Positions 16,919 to 25,341 of a stretch of 64,000 nt of DNA are shown one piece after another; the first letter of the stretch is position 1; every line of letters starts with the position of its first letter. The stretch spans positions 59,810 through 123,809 of the forward strand of contig NZ_JANFNG010000019.1 of the NCBI RefSeq assembly GCF_024436035.1, in the 5' to 3' direction. The notes below the pieces were generated by a model. It was not told the origin of the DNA, did not search any database, and worked only from the letters and a program-made list of their open reading frames with translations. The stretch comes from Streptomyces humicola. GTDB taxonomy: Bacteria; Actinomycetota; Actinomycetes; Streptomycetales; Streptomycetaceae. A program made the position numbers and the translations under genes.

Positions 16919-17943
16919 CAGTTCCCCTCCCACTGCAGCCGGGCCACCGCGTCCAGCACCCGGTCGGCGCCGGGCAGATGGTGGCGTTCGAGCATGGGCG
17001 GCGGGTACGGGATGTCGAAGCCGGCGACGCGCAGCACGGGGGCTTCGAGGTGATGGAAGCACCGCTCCGTGACGCGGGCCGCTATCTCCGCTCCCGCGCC
17101 GCCGAATCCGCTCGATTCGTGGACGACCACGGCGCGACCGGTGCGGCGCACCGATGCGCACACCGTCTCGTCGTCGAACGGCACGAGGCTGCGCAGATCC
17201 ACCACTTCGAGATCCCAGCCCTCCTCCACTGCCAGCTCGGCGGCCTCCAGGCAGACCGGCAACGAGGGCCCGTAGGTGATCAGAGTGGCCGAGCGGCCGG
17301 TGCGGCGGACGGCGGCGCGGCCGAGCGGCGGCACCTGCTGGGGTGCGTCGGCCGACCATTCGGCCTTCGACCAGTACAGCCGCTTGGGCTCGAGGAAGAC
17401 GACGGGGTCGTCGGAGGCGATCGAGGCGCGCAGCAGCCCGTAGGCGTCGGCGACGGTTGCGGGCGTGACCACGTGCAGGCCTGGGGTGTGCAGGTAGTAC
17501 GCCTCGGAGGAGTCGCTGTGGTGCTCAACCCCGCCGATACCGCCGCCGTAGGGCACGCGGATGGTTATCGGCAGCGGCAGTGCGCCGCGGGTACGGTTGC
17601 GCATCCGCGCGACGTGGCTGATGAGCTGTTCCAGCGCCGGGTAGGCGAAGGCGTCGAACTGCATCTCCACGACGGGCCGCAGCCCGTACATCGCCATGCC
17701 GACGGCCGTGCCCAGAATGCCGGCCTCGGCGAGCGGGGTGTCGGTGACGCGGTCGGCGCCGAACTCCTTCGCCAGGCCGTCGGTGATGCGGAAGACTCCG
17801 CCGAGGGTGCCGACGTCCTCGCCGAACACGTGGACGGCCGGGTCGGCGGCCATGGCGTCGCGCAGTGCCCGGCCCAACGCCTGTGCCATGGTGGCAGGTT
17901 TGCGTCCGGTCGGTGCGGCGGAGGGCGCCGTCGCGGTGCTCAT
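16918..17943 (-). CDS. bkdB: Second branched-chain 2-oxo acid dehydrogenase E1 beta
   Basis: 341-residue E1beta. FGEDVGTLGGVFRITDGLA, DTPLAEAGILGTAVG, IRVPYGGGIGGVEHHSDSSE and VVVHESSGF match the family and the copy at 3319. The ATG overlaps the E1alpha stop (ATGA), and its stop abuts the E2 start. It works with the alpha subunit at 17940. Confidence 0.95.
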   Translation of the reverse strand: MSTATAPSAAPTGRKPATMAQALGRALRDAMAADPAVHVFGEDVGTLGGVFRITDGLAKEFGADRVTDTPLAEAGILGTAVGMAMYGLRPVVEMQFDAFAYPALEQLISHVARMRNRTRGALPLPITIRVPYGGGIGGVEHHSDSSEAYYLHTPGLHVVTPATVADAYGLLRASIASDDPVVFLEPKRLYWSKAEWSADAPQQVPPLGRAAVRRTGRSATLITYGPSLPVCLEAAELAVEEGWDLEVVDLRSLVPFDDETVCASVRRTGRAVVVHESSGFGGAGAEIAARVTERCFHHLEAPVLRVAGFDIPYPPPMLERHHLPGADRVLDAVARLQWEGN

Positions 17944-19097
17944 CGCCCTTCCCCCTCCTCTGCGTGGAACTCTGCCTCGGCATCGAGCTCGGCGCGCAAC
18001 TGTGCTGCTTGTTCGCGCAGTTGGGTGGTCTGCTCCGCGTAGACGTGCTCGAAGAGCTCCATGGGGTCGAGCACGGGATCGGTGTTCATCCTGTCGCGCA
18101 ACGTCGCCGCCATCGCTTCGGCGGCCGCCTCGGCCTCGCGTATGCCCTCATCGTCGATGAGTGCGCGGTCGCGCAACTCCCGTTCCAGCAAGGCGATCGG
18201 GTCGTGTGCGCGCCACTGCTCGACCTCGGCCTGGTCGCGGTAGCGGGTCGCGTCGTCGGCGTTGGTGTGGGCCTCGATGCGGTAGGTGACGGCCTCGATC
18301 AGGGTGGGGCCGCCTCCGTTGCGGGCGCGTTCGAGTGCCTCGACGAGCACCTCGTGCACCGCGGGGGCGTCATTGCCGTCCACCAGCCGTCCCGGCATCC
18401 CGTAGCCGACCGCCTTGTGGGCAAGGGACGGGGCGGCCGTCTGCTTCTCCAGAGGGACGGAGATGGCGAAGCCGTTGTTCTGGACGAGGAAGACCACCGG
18501 TGCCTGCCAGACGGCGGCGAAGTTGAGCGCCTCGTGGAAGTCGCCCTCACTCGTGCCGCCGTCCCCGACGAGGGCGAGCACCACCGTGTCGTCGCCCTTG
18601 AGGCGGGCGGCGTGCGCGAGGCCGACGGCGTGCGGGAGTTGGGTGGCCAGCGGTGTGCACAGCGGGGCGACCCGGTGGGTGCGCGGGTCGTAGCCGCTGT
18701 GCCAGTCGCCGCGCAGCAGGGTGAGCGCCTCGACGGGCTCGACGCCGCGGGCGACGACGGCGAGGGTGTCGCGGTAGCTGGGGAAGAGCCAGTCCTGGGG
18801 GCGGAGAGCAAGTGCCGCGGCGACCTGGCACGCCTCCTGGCCGGTGCTCGACGGATACACCGCGAGGCGGCCCTGCTGGGTGAGGGCGGTGGCCTGCCGG
18901 TTGTAGCGGCGGCCGCGCACCAGCTCGGCGTGGAGCCTGCGCAGCAGCGCGGGGTCGAGGCCGGCGGCGGCCGGGGTGCCGAGCACGCGGTACGGCTCGC
19001 GCTCGGGCAGCAGGGGGGCGGGGTCGGTGCGGGGATGCCAGTCGGGCGGGGGCGTGTTGCGGTGATCGGCGGTACCGGGCTGTTCCAGGACTGTCAT
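17940..19097 (-). CDS. bkdA: Second branched-chain 2-oxo acid dehydrogenase E1 alpha
   Basis: 385 residues from ATG 19097, preceded by GAGGAGG six bases upstream; a longer upstream frame lacks homology. The thiamine diphosphate motif GDGGTSEGD...NNGFAIS is present, with PSSTGQEACQVAAAL and YRIEAHTNADDATRYR. It is the first gene of the second bkd operon, divergent from an Lrp/AsnC gene at 19303. The 205-bp gap contains a TetR-like palindrome and DnaA-box-like sites. Confidence 0.95.
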   Translation of the reverse strand: MTVLEQPGTADHRNTPPPDWHPRTDPAPLLPEREPYRVLGTPAAAGLDPALLRRLHAELVRGRRYNRQATALTQQGRLAVYPSSTGQEACQVAAALALRPQDWLFPSYRDTLAVVARGVEPVEALTLLRGDWHSGYDPRTHRVAPLCTPLATQLPHAVGLAHAARLKGDDTVVLALVGDGGTSEGDFHEALNFAAVWQAPVVFLVQNNGFAISVPLEKQTAAPSLAHKAVGYGMPGRLVDGNDAPAVHEVLVEALERARNGGGPTLIEAVTYRIEAHTNADDATRYRDQAEVEQWRAHDPIALLERELRDRALIDDEGIREAEAAAEAMAATLRDRMNTDPVLDPMELFEHVYAEQTTQLREQAAQLRAELDAEAEFHAEEGEGR

Positions 19098-19186
19098 CGC
19101 GCACCTCCTCGTGGGCGGCCCGCCGCACCGGCGGCCGATGTCACGGCGGCCGCATCGGGCCGGAGTGAGCGGGGTTCCACTCACCT

Positions 19187-19200
19187 ACCGATTGTTCGGT
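19187..19200. promoter_or_regulatory. Palindrome ACCGA-N4-TCGGT in the bkd/lrp promoter region
   Basis: The 14-bp sequence ACCGATTGTTCGGT lies about 90 bp before bkdA and 103 bp before the Lrp gene. Its two arms are identical to those of the palindrome in the tetR/paaN gap (20514-20529). The ACCG-N6-CGGT core resembles the PaaR site remembered from Corynebacterium. Probably bound by the TetR protein at 19801. Confidence 0.55.
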
Positions 19201-19213
19201 CGCCGGTGCCACT

Positions 19214-19257
19214 TTGGCCACAGTCGCGCTCAGCCTGTGGACAAACGGTTCTCCACA
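19214..19257. promoter_or_regulatory. DnaA-box-like cluster upstream of the Lrp gene
   Basis: TGTGGACAA (19236-19244) is a perfect reverse DnaA box (TTGTCCACA). TTGGCCACA (19214-19222) has one mismatch and TTCTCCACA (19249-19257) two. Three sites fall within 44 bp. Confidence 0.45.
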
Positions 19258-19302
19258 GCCTGAGATAGAGGCAGTACGTCCATGGTAGGGAGGCCCGGGG
19301 GG

Positions 19303-19785
19303 ATGGCGACTGAACAGATGGCCGACGACGGGCGGCCGACACGACCGCTCGACGCCGTCGACCGCGCGATCCTGCGGCTGCTGCAGGAGGACGGCAGGGC
19401 GTCGATACGTTCCGTCGCCGATCGCGTCCATGTCTCGCGCGCCAACGCCTACGCCCGCATCAACCGGCTCATCGAGGACGGGATCATCCGCGGCTTCACC
19501 GCCCGGGTCGACCACGAGCGGGCCGGGCAGGGCGCATCCGCATACATCACGCTGAAGATCGTCCAGAACTCGTGGCGCACGGTGCGCGAGAAGCTCCTCA
19601 CCCTGCCCGGGGTTGCCCATATCGCCCTGGTGAGCGGGGATTTCGACGTACTGCTGCTCGTGCACACCGCCGACAACCGAAGCCTGCGGGAGCTGGTGCT
19701 CACCCGCATCCAGGCGGTGCCCGAGGTGCTCAGCAGCCGGACGCTGCTGGTCTTCGAGGAGACCGACCTCGTCGTGGACGAGTGA
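19303..19785 (+). CDS. bkdR: Lrp/AsnC-family regulator, probable BkdR
   Basis: 160 residues from ATG 19303 (GGGAGG nine bases upstream); ATG 19282 is an alternative adding MVGRPGG. The N-terminal helix-turn-helix (LDAVDRAILRLLQEDGRASI ... VSRANAYARINRLIEDGII) and the C-terminal RAM ligand domain (VPGV-like LPGVAHIALVSGDFDVLLL) are typical. Divergent placement from the bkd operon is the known arrangement for Lrp-type activators of branched-chain keto acid dehydrogenases; the effector is probably a branched-chain amino acid or keto acid. The specific name is inferred from context. Confidence 0.88.
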   Translation: MATEQMADDGRPTRPLDAVDRAILRLLQEDGRASIRSVADRVHVSRANAYARINRLIEDGIIRGFTARVDHERAGQGASAYITLKIVQNSWRTVREKLLTLPGVAHIALVSGDFDVLLLVHTADNRSLRELVLTRIQAVPEVLSSRTLLVFEETDLVVDE

Positions 19786-19800
19786 GCCCGCGCGGGGGCG

Positions 19801-20427
19801 CTACGACGTGCGCAGGCCCTCGAACGCGATGCGCACCACCGTGTCCGCGACCTGCTCGCCCGCGTGCTCACCGTGGCGCTCGCCGCCCCTGGGCGGCCGG
19901 TACCACTCGACGATCGAGTTGATCATGCCGAAGAGCAGCCGGGTGGCGAGCCGCACGTCCACATCGGCCCGCAGATCGCCCTCGGCGACGGCCGCCTGCA
20001 GCAGCTCGGCCACCTGGTGGTCGAACTCGCGGCGGCGCTCCATGGCCCAGCGCTCGGTGCCGGTGTTGCCGCGCACCCGCAACAGCAGAGTGACGTACGG
20101 CAGCTCGGCCATGAGCACCTCGGCGGTGCGGTGCACGACGTATTCGAGGCGGTCGATCGCGCGCTTCTGCGCGGTTGCGCCCTCCTCCCCGAGGATCGCG
20201 AAGAGCCCGTCGAGCGCCCGCCCGACCGCCCGCTCCAGCAGTTCCTCCTTGCCGCGCACGTGGTGGTAGATCGAGGATTTCGAGATGCCGGCGGCGCGCG
20301 AGAGGTGCTCCATCGAGGTGCCGTCGTAGCCGCGCTCGTTGAACACCTCGACGGCGACCGCGAGCAGCGATTCCGGTGTGTATGTGTCCCTCTTCGGGGC
20401 GGTGGTGTCGCGCTTGGCCATGGTCAT
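19801..20427 (-). CDS. TetR-family repressor, probable regulator of paaN and bkd (PaaR-like)
   Basis: 208 residues. The N-terminal TetR helix-turn-helix reads LLAVAVEVFNERGYDGTSME ... AAGISKSSIYHHVRGKEELL. The C-terminal ligand domain is all-helical and ends in IVEWYRPPRGGERHG, the region typical of TetR proteins next to phenylacetate or acyl-CoA genes. ATG 20427 or 20421. It is convergent with the Lrp gene and divergent from paaN. The shared gap has a 16-bp palindrome at 20514, also found at the bkd promoter. Ligand inferred: an acyl- or phenylacetyl-CoA. Confidence 0.88.
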   Translation of the reverse strand: MTMAKRDTTAPKRDTYTPESLLAVAVEVFNERGYDGTSMEHLSRAAGISKSSIYHHVRGKEELLERAVGRALDGLFAILGEEGATAQKRAIDRLEYVVHRTAEVLMAELPYVTLLLRVRGNTGTERWAMERRREFDHQVAELLQAAVAEGDLRADVDVRLATRLLFGMINSIVEWYRPPRGGERHGEHAGEQVADTVVRIAFEGLRTS

Positions 20428-20481
20428 GCCGTGACATTAACCCGCTGACCGCGCTGGGAGAGCAGCTCCGGGGCGCGGAGG

Positions 20482-20490
20482 TTGTCCACA
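20482..20490 (+). promoter_or_regulatory. Perfect DnaA box TTGTCCACA
   Basis: An exact match to the Streptomyces DnaA consensus between tetR and paaN, 24 bp from the TetR palindrome. Isolated, so it may be chance or part of a scattered titration set. Confidence 0.4.
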
Positions 20491-20513
20491 GGCCGGATCA
20501 CCCCTCTTGCACC

Positions 20514-20529
20514 GACCGATCATTCGGTC
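20514..20529. promoter_or_regulatory. TetR palindrome GACCGA-N4-TCGGTC before paaN
   Basis: A 16-bp perfect inverted repeat with 6-bp arms lies between the divergent tetR and paaN genes, about 68 bp before the paaN start. Its ACCGA/TCGGT arms are the same as at 19187-19200. Confidence 0.6.
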
Positions 20530-20596
20530 AAGACTGTTCCTGCAGACCGACCGACCTCCCACCGCACAGGCCACCCGAACGAGGATGTGGTTCCGC

Positions 20597-22288
20597 ATGG
20601 CCGCAGGCCTTTCCGCCGCCCAGCTGACCGAACGGCACGGCGCCACCCTGGACAAGGCGCTCGGAGCGATCCGCACGCGCGCATACTGGTCCCCGCATCC
20701 CGAACACCCCAAGGTGTACGGGGACGGCTCGGGCATCGGCCCGGCCGAGGGCAAGGCCGCCTTCGACGCGCTGCTCGGCACCCGCTTCGAGCTCGACCAG
20801 CCCGGCACGGACGACTGGCCGGGGGGTGAAGTCTCCCCGTACGGCATCGAGTTGGGTATCCAGTACCCGCACCCGGACATCGACGTCCTGCTGCCCGCGA
20901 TGCGCGCGGCGATGCCGGCCTGGCGGGAGGCCGGGCCCAAGACGCGGGCGCTGGCGTGCGTGGAGATCCTGGCCCGGATCAACGCACGCAGCCACGAATT
21001 CGCCCACGCGGTGATGCACACCTCTGGCCAGGCCTTCACCATGGCCTTCCAGGCCGGCGGGCCGCATGCGCAGGATCGCGGCCTGGAGGCGGTCGCGTAC
21101 GCCTACGCCGAGCAGATCCGGGTCCCGGATTCCGCCGAATGGGTCAAACCGCAGGGCAAGCGCGACCCGCTGCAGCTGCGGACCACGTTCACCGCCGTGC
21201 CCCGCGGGGTCGCCCTGCTCATCGGCTGCAACACCTTCCCGACCTGGAACGGCTTCCCCGGCCTCTTCGCCTCCCTCGCCACCGGCAATCCCGTCCTGGT
21301 CAAGCCGCACCCGAGGGCGGTGCTGCCGCTCGCCCTGACGGTGCGGATCGCCCGCGAGGTACTCGCCGAGGCCGGGTTCGACCCGAATCTGGTCTGCTTG
21401 GCGGCGGAGCGTCCGGGCGAGGGGATCGCCAAGACGCTCGCGGTGCGCCCGGAGATCCGGATCATCGACTACACGGGGTCCTCCGCGTTCGGTGAATGGC
21501 TGGAGACCACCGCCCGCCAGGCGCAGGTCTTCACCGAGAAGGCCGGGGTCAACACCGTCGTCGTCGACTCGACCGACGACTACCGCGGCATGCTCTCCAA
21601 CCTCGCCTTCGCACTCTCGCTCTACAGCGGCCAGATGTGCACCACCCCGCAGAACCTGCTGATTCCGCGGGACGGCATCGCCACCGATGCCGGGCACAAG
21701 AGCTACGACGAGGTGGTGGCCGACCTCGCCGCGGCCGTGCAGGGCCTGCTCGGCGACGACGCGCGCGCCAACGCGCTGCTCGGCGCGCTGGTCAACCCGG
21801 GGGTGCGCGAGCGCCTGGAGAACGCGCCGTCGCTCGGCTCCGTGGCACTGGCGTCACGGCAGGTGACACACCCCGAGTTCCCCGACGCGGTGGTCCGCAC
21901 GCCGGCAATCGTCACGCTGGACGGCGCCAAGCCGGACGCGGAGGCCGCGTTCCTGTCGGAGTGCTTCGGCCCGGTGTCGTTCGCGGTCGCGGTGGACTCG
22001 ACGGATCAGGCGATAGCCCTGCTGCGCCGCACGGTCCGGGAGAAGGGCGCGATGACGATCGGCGCCTACACGACGTCACCGCAGGTCGAGCGGGCGGTCG
22101 AGGAGGTGTGCCTGGAGGAGTCCGCGCAGTTGTCGCTGAACCTGACGGGCGGGGTGTACGTCAACCAGACCGCCGCCTTCGCCGACTTCCACGGCACGGG
22201 CGGCAACCCGGCGGCCAACTCGACACTGTGTGACGGCGCGTTCGTGGCGAACCGCTTCCGGACGGTCGAGGTGCGGCGCCCGGCGTAA
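20597..22288 (+). CDS. paaN: Phenylacetate degradation aldehyde dehydrogenase-like protein PaaN
   Basis: 563 residues from ATG 20597; the frame is open from 20507, but the family N-terminus MAAGLSAAQLTERH starts here. It is an ALDH-superfamily protein: IGCNTFPTWNGFPGLFASLA, KPHPRAVLPLALTVRIAREV, IIDYTGSSAFGEWLE and the cysteine-containing LYSGQMCTTPQNLL. PaaN/PaaZ-type proteins oxidise the semialdehyde from ring-opened phenylacetyl-CoA. It is the length of the stand-alone PaaN type, without the MaoC hydratase domain of E. coli PaaZ. It is followed after 31 bp by a methyltransferase gene in the same direction. No paaABCDE oxygenase is in the window. Confidence 0.92.
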   Translation: MAAGLSAAQLTERHGATLDKALGAIRTRAYWSPHPEHPKVYGDGSGIGPAEGKAAFDALLGTRFELDQPGTDDWPGGEVSPYGIELGIQYPHPDIDVLLPAMRAAMPAWREAGPKTRALACVEILARINARSHEFAHAVMHTSGQAFTMAFQAGGPHAQDRGLEAVAYAYAEQIRVPDSAEWVKPQGKRDPLQLRTTFTAVPRGVALLIGCNTFPTWNGFPGLFASLATGNPVLVKPHPRAVLPLALTVRIAREVLAEAGFDPNLVCLAAERPGEGIAKTLAVRPEIRIIDYTGSSAFGEWLETTARQAQVFTEKAGVNTVVVDSTDDYRGMLSNLAFALSLYSGQMCTTPQNLLIPRDGIATDAGHKSYDEVVADLAAAVQGLLGDDARANALLGALVNPGVRERLENAPSLGSVALASRQVTHPEFPDAVVRTPAIVTLDGAKPDAEAAFLSECFGPVSFAVAVDSTDQAIALLRRTVREKGAMTIGAYTTSPQVERAVEEVCLEESAQLSLNLTGGVYVNQTAAFADFHGTGGNPAANSTLCDGAFVANRFRTVEVRRPA

Positions 22289-22319
22289 CGGGCGCGCCGG
22301 CCGCTCGTAGGCTGGGGCC

Positions 22320-23090
22320 ATGATCGAGGACGAGGAGGCCGTCGCGGGGCTTGTGCGGCGCTGGCATGAGAGCGCCGGTGACGCCGTGCTGCTCGACGGG
22401 TTCCACGCCCTCAAGCACGCGCTGCGCTTCGGCGCGGACGCGACGATCGTGCTCACCAGCGACAAGACCGCCACGCTCGCACTCGCGGAGCAGCTGGCCG
22501 ACGATCTCACCCGGCGCCTCGACGCGCTCGCCGTCGAGGTGCCGGGTTCCGTGCTCCGCCGGCTCGTACCGCGCGTCCACCCCACGGGGGTCGTCGCGCT
22601 CGCGACGCGGCCCAGTGCCACGGCACACCTCGACGCGCTGAACACCGTTCCCCGCCGGTCACCCGTCGTCGTGCTCGACGCGCCGCGCAATCTCGGCAAC
22701 ATCGGGGCCGTCATCCGCCTCGTGGCCGGGTTCGACACCACGGGGGTGATCACCACGGGCGATGTCGACCCGTGGCATCCCACCGTCGTACGCGCCGCCG
22801 CAGGCCTGCACTTCGCCACCGCGGTGGAACGCCTCGCCCTGCCCGACCTCCCGCCGGGACCGCTCTATGCGCTCGACCCGGAGGGTGAGGACATCAGGTC
22901 GGTCCGCATCCCCGACGACGCGCTGCTCGCCTTCGGCTCCGAACGGCACGGCATCTCACCGGAGCTGCGCGGGCGCGCGACCCGGCTGGTCGCGCTGCCC
23001 ATGCGGCCGCAAGTCTCCAGCTTCAACCTGGCCACGAGCGTGGCCATGACCCTCTTCCACTGGATGTCGCAGCGGAAACCGCGCGGATAG
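22320..23090 (+). CDS. TrmH/SpoU-family RNA 2'-O-ribose methyltransferase
   Basis: 256 residues with a SPOUT trefoil knot. The three motifs are VVVLDAPRNLGNIGAVIRL, LLAFGSERHGIS and LPMRPQVSSFNLATSVAM. The N-terminal part is a divergent substrate-binding domain. It transfers methyl from S-adenosylmethionine to a ribose 2'-O in tRNA or rRNA; the target base is unknown. It lies 31 bp behind paaN and is probably co-transcribed, although the pathways are unrelated. Confidence 0.9.
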   Translation: MIEDEEAVAGLVRRWHESAGDAVLLDGFHALKHALRFGADATIVLTSDKTATLALAEQLADDLTRRLDALAVEVPGSVLRRLVPRVHPTGVVALATRPSATAHLDALNTVPRRSPVVVLDAPRNLGNIGAVIRLVAGFDTTGVITTGDVDPWHPTVVRAAAGLHFATAVERLALPDLPPGPLYALDPEGEDIRSVRIPDDALLAFGSERHGISPELRGRATRLVALPMRPQVSSFNLATSVAMTLFHWMSQRKPRG

Positions 23091-23131
23091 GTCAGGGCGA
23101 AGCGATCAGGGTGAAGCGATCAGGGTGAAGC
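23091..23131. repeat. 14-bp tandem repeat between convergent genes
   Basis: GATCAGGGTGAAGC occurs twice in tandem (23104-23117, 23118-23131), preceded by a degenerate copy (23091-23103). It fills the whole gap between the trmH stop and the HTTM stop. No hairpin is obvious. Confidence 0.7.
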
Positions 23132-23133
23132 GG

Positions 23134-24414
23134 TCAGACCGGAAGGGTGGATGCGGACGGTTCGCCCTCCGACCGCTGCCTGGGCACGACGGCACGCCGT
23201 CCGGGCAGCGCACGCACCACGCGGTCGCCCACCCAGCGCAGGAACGACGTCGGCAGGAAGACCGAGTCCGCAGTGATCATCGCCAGCGAGAAGAACGGCA
23301 GCCCGAGGACGACCGCGATCCCGGCGTGCTCGCACATCATCATCACCAACAGCACGTTCTTGACACGCCGGTTGAAGAGCGTGAACGGGAACGCGACCTG
23401 GACGGCCACCGTGCCGTAGGTGATGAGCATGACGATCAGTCCGCTGCTGCCGAGCGCGTGCGACAGGGCCGGCCAGGGGGTGAAGTCCGCAAGGTGCAGC
23501 GGGTAGTACAAAGCGGTGCCGTCCTCCCAGCGGGAGCCCGTGATCTTGTACCAGCCGGCCGTCGAGTAGATCAGGCACACCTCGACGACGATCACGAGCA
23601 TCGCGCCCGCGTGCACCACATTGCCGACCATGGTCATGACCGTGCGCGGTTCGCCCGGCGCGTAGCGCCGCACCAGCCACCACGCAGCCTGCGCCGCCAG
23701 GAACCCCCAGAGGATCAACGCCCAGCCCGTGCTCAGCTTGCCCAGCACGGTGACGAGGGCGAGCACGGCCGCAAAGACCACCCACATCACGATCCCGACC
23801 GGATCGCGGTCGCGGTCCCGGTCCCAGTCCCGGTCGCGGTCCCGGTCTGCCGATCGGCGCGCCCTGCGCGCGTCCAGTGACCAGACCTGCCCGCATCGCG
23901 CGAACACCAGGTAGATCGCCATGATGTGGATGACGTTGTCGCCGCCGTCGCCCTCGAAGACACTGCGGTTCTGCAGCGCCAACACGCCGATCATGAACAG
24001 CAGCGAGGCGGTTCGCGTCCGCCAGCCGACGAGCAGCATCACGGACGCGGCGATCGCGGCCGCGTAGACGAACTCGAACCATGCCCTGCTGTCGGACCAC
24101 ATCAGCACGGTGAAGGCGTGGTTGGTCGCGATCAGCGCACGTGCCATGCTCCAGCTCCACGGGCTGTCCGGCCCGTAGAGCTCGTCGCGGTGCACCCATT
24201 CGCGCAGCAGAAACGCGAGCCATGTGAGCGAGAAGCCGATCCGGATGACGGCCGACTGATACGGCGCGACGGGTCCGCCGGTGATACGGGCGAGCCCCTT
24301 GCCGATCGCGGCGTCGACTTTGCGCGGCAGCCCGGCGAAGGGCGACGGCACGGGAGCGGACCCGGACGCGGCCCCGTACCCCGACGTGGACGTGGACGTG
24401 TTCTGATCGGTCAC
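23134..24414 (-). CDS. HTTM-domain integral membrane protein
   Basis: 426 residues from GTG 24414, which overlaps the DUF5819 stop (GTGA). Several long hydrophobic helices surround the HTTM-type core, which is the membrane domain shared by vitamin K-dependent gamma-carboxylase-like proteins and SdpB. Recognisable pieces are IRIGFSLTWLAFLLREW, FIGVLALQNRSVFEGDGGDN and STAGWYKITGSRWEDGTA. A cytoplasmic or external loop carries an alternating Asp-Arg run encoded by near-hexameric repeats (about 23808-23850). Function is unknown in actinobacteria; it is coupled to DUF5819, so the two probably form one membrane system. Confidence 0.85.
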   Translation of the reverse strand: MTDQNTSTSTSGYGAASGSAPVPSPFAGLPRKVDAAIGKGLARITGGPVAPYQSAVIRIGFSLTWLAFLLREWVHRDELYGPDSPWSWSMARALIATNHAFTVLMWSDSRAWFEFVYAAAIAASVMLLVGWRTRTASLLFMIGVLALQNRSVFEGDGGDNVIHIMAIYLVFARCGQVWSLDARRARRSADRDRDRDWDRDRDRDPVGIVMWVVFAAVLALVTVLGKLSTGWALILWGFLAAQAAWWLVRRYAPGEPRTVMTMVGNVVHAGAMLVIVVEVCLIYSTAGWYKITGSRWEDGTALYYPLHLADFTPWPALSHALGSSGLIVMLITYGTVAVQVAFPFTLFNRRVKNVLLVMMMCEHAGIAVVLGLPFFSLAMITADSVFLPTSFLRWVGDRVVRALPGRRAVVPRQRSEGEPSASTLPV

Positions 24415-25181
24415 GTGAAGTCCTCGGAGCTGACGTTCCACCACGGCTGCGGCTGGTAGCTGGTGGCGGTGCTCGTACCGTTGCTGTCGCCGCTCCACGG
24501 CGGCGAGCCGACCGGCGTGTCCGCCGAGCGCACCTGGATGCGCTGCACCGTGCCGCCGTTGAGGTGCGGCCCGAAGCGGTGGGCGACGATACGCAGCACG
24601 TACTCCTGCGCGAGGGTGCCGCGCAGGCCGACCGGGTGGCCCTGGCTGTCGTGCGAGTCGGTGTAGAAGCTCCAGGCCCTGCGCAGTTCGTTCTGCTGGG
24701 TGTGGCTGGGGAACGGGTTGTGGACGATCTGCGCCTGGTCCAGCGCCGTCAGGTCGACCCAGCCGGTGGTCGTGCTGGTGCCGTCGGGCATGAGAACCTC
24801 GGCGCGCGCCTGCACGTCGTCGTTCTCCTGCAGCGGGTTGGGCGCGAAGAGCTTCCAGTTCTGCTCGAACTCGGGGTAGACGTAGTCGTTGATCGTCGTG
24901 GAGTACTGCTGGGAGAGCGTGTTGGACGGCGCGATGCTGAGGAAGACCATCCCCAGGTGAAAAGCGGCGCCGACGATGACGGCCGCCACCGTGAGCGCGA
25001 TGACGATCCTCGACGTCAGCGATACAGACGTCAGCTGCAGATCGGATATCTCCTGCGAATCCGGCAACTCCGGCTCCCCCGGCGGACCGTCGACCGGCAC
25101 CCTTTCGCCCACCTCGACCGCTTCGCCCGCTTCGTCTGCCTCGTCTGCCTCGTCTGCCGCCCTGGTCTCGGGTGGCTCCAT
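24411..25181 (-). CDS. DUF5819-type membrane-anchored protein
   Basis: 256 residues. An acidic N-terminus with the in-frame DEADEADEA repeat (three 9-bp units at 25132-25158) precedes one transmembrane helix (IVIALTVAAVIVGAAFHLGM). A roughly 170-residue outside domain follows with FEQNWKLFAPNP, WVDLTALDQAQIVHNPFPSH and WNVSSEDFT. The pattern is remembered as DUF5819. It is the first gene of a two-gene operon with the HTTM protein. The soluble domain is probably periplasmic/extracellular and may present or receive a substrate for the HTTM partner. Confidence 0.82.
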   Translation of the reverse strand: MEPPETRAADEADEADEAGEAVEVGERVPVDGPPGEPELPDSQEISDLQLTSVSLTSRIVIALTVAAVIVGAAFHLGMVFLSIAPSNTLSQQYSTTINDYVYPEFEQNWKLFAPNPLQENDDVQARAEVLMPDGTSTTTGWVDLTALDQAQIVHNPFPSHTQQNELRRAWSFYTDSHDSQGHPVGLRGTLAQEYVLRIVAHRFGPHLNGGTVQRIQVRSADTPVGSPPWSGDSNGTSTATSYQPQPWWNVSSEDFT

Positions 25182-25281
25182 GTCGTTCCCCGTCCCTGTG
25201 TGTCAGCCGTACGGCATCGTACGGCCCGGAACGCTACCCACGAGGGCGCCTTCGGGCCACTGCCGGGCGGTTCCCTGATCG

Positions 25282-25295
25282 TAGAACCTGTTCTA
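25282..25295. promoter_or_regulatory. KstR-type operator TAGAACCTGTTCTA
   Basis: A perfect 14-bp palindrome matching TNNAACNNGTTNNA, the consensus of the TetR regulator KstR of actinobacterial sterol catabolism. It lies 46 bp before the acyl-CoA dehydrogenase start. A second inverted repeat (TCTGAC-ACCCA-GTCAGA, 25297-25313) abuts it. Confidence 0.65.
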
Positions 25296-25341
25296 GTCTG
25301 ACACCCAGTCAGAACATCGGGTACGGCGGGAGGGCCGAGCA

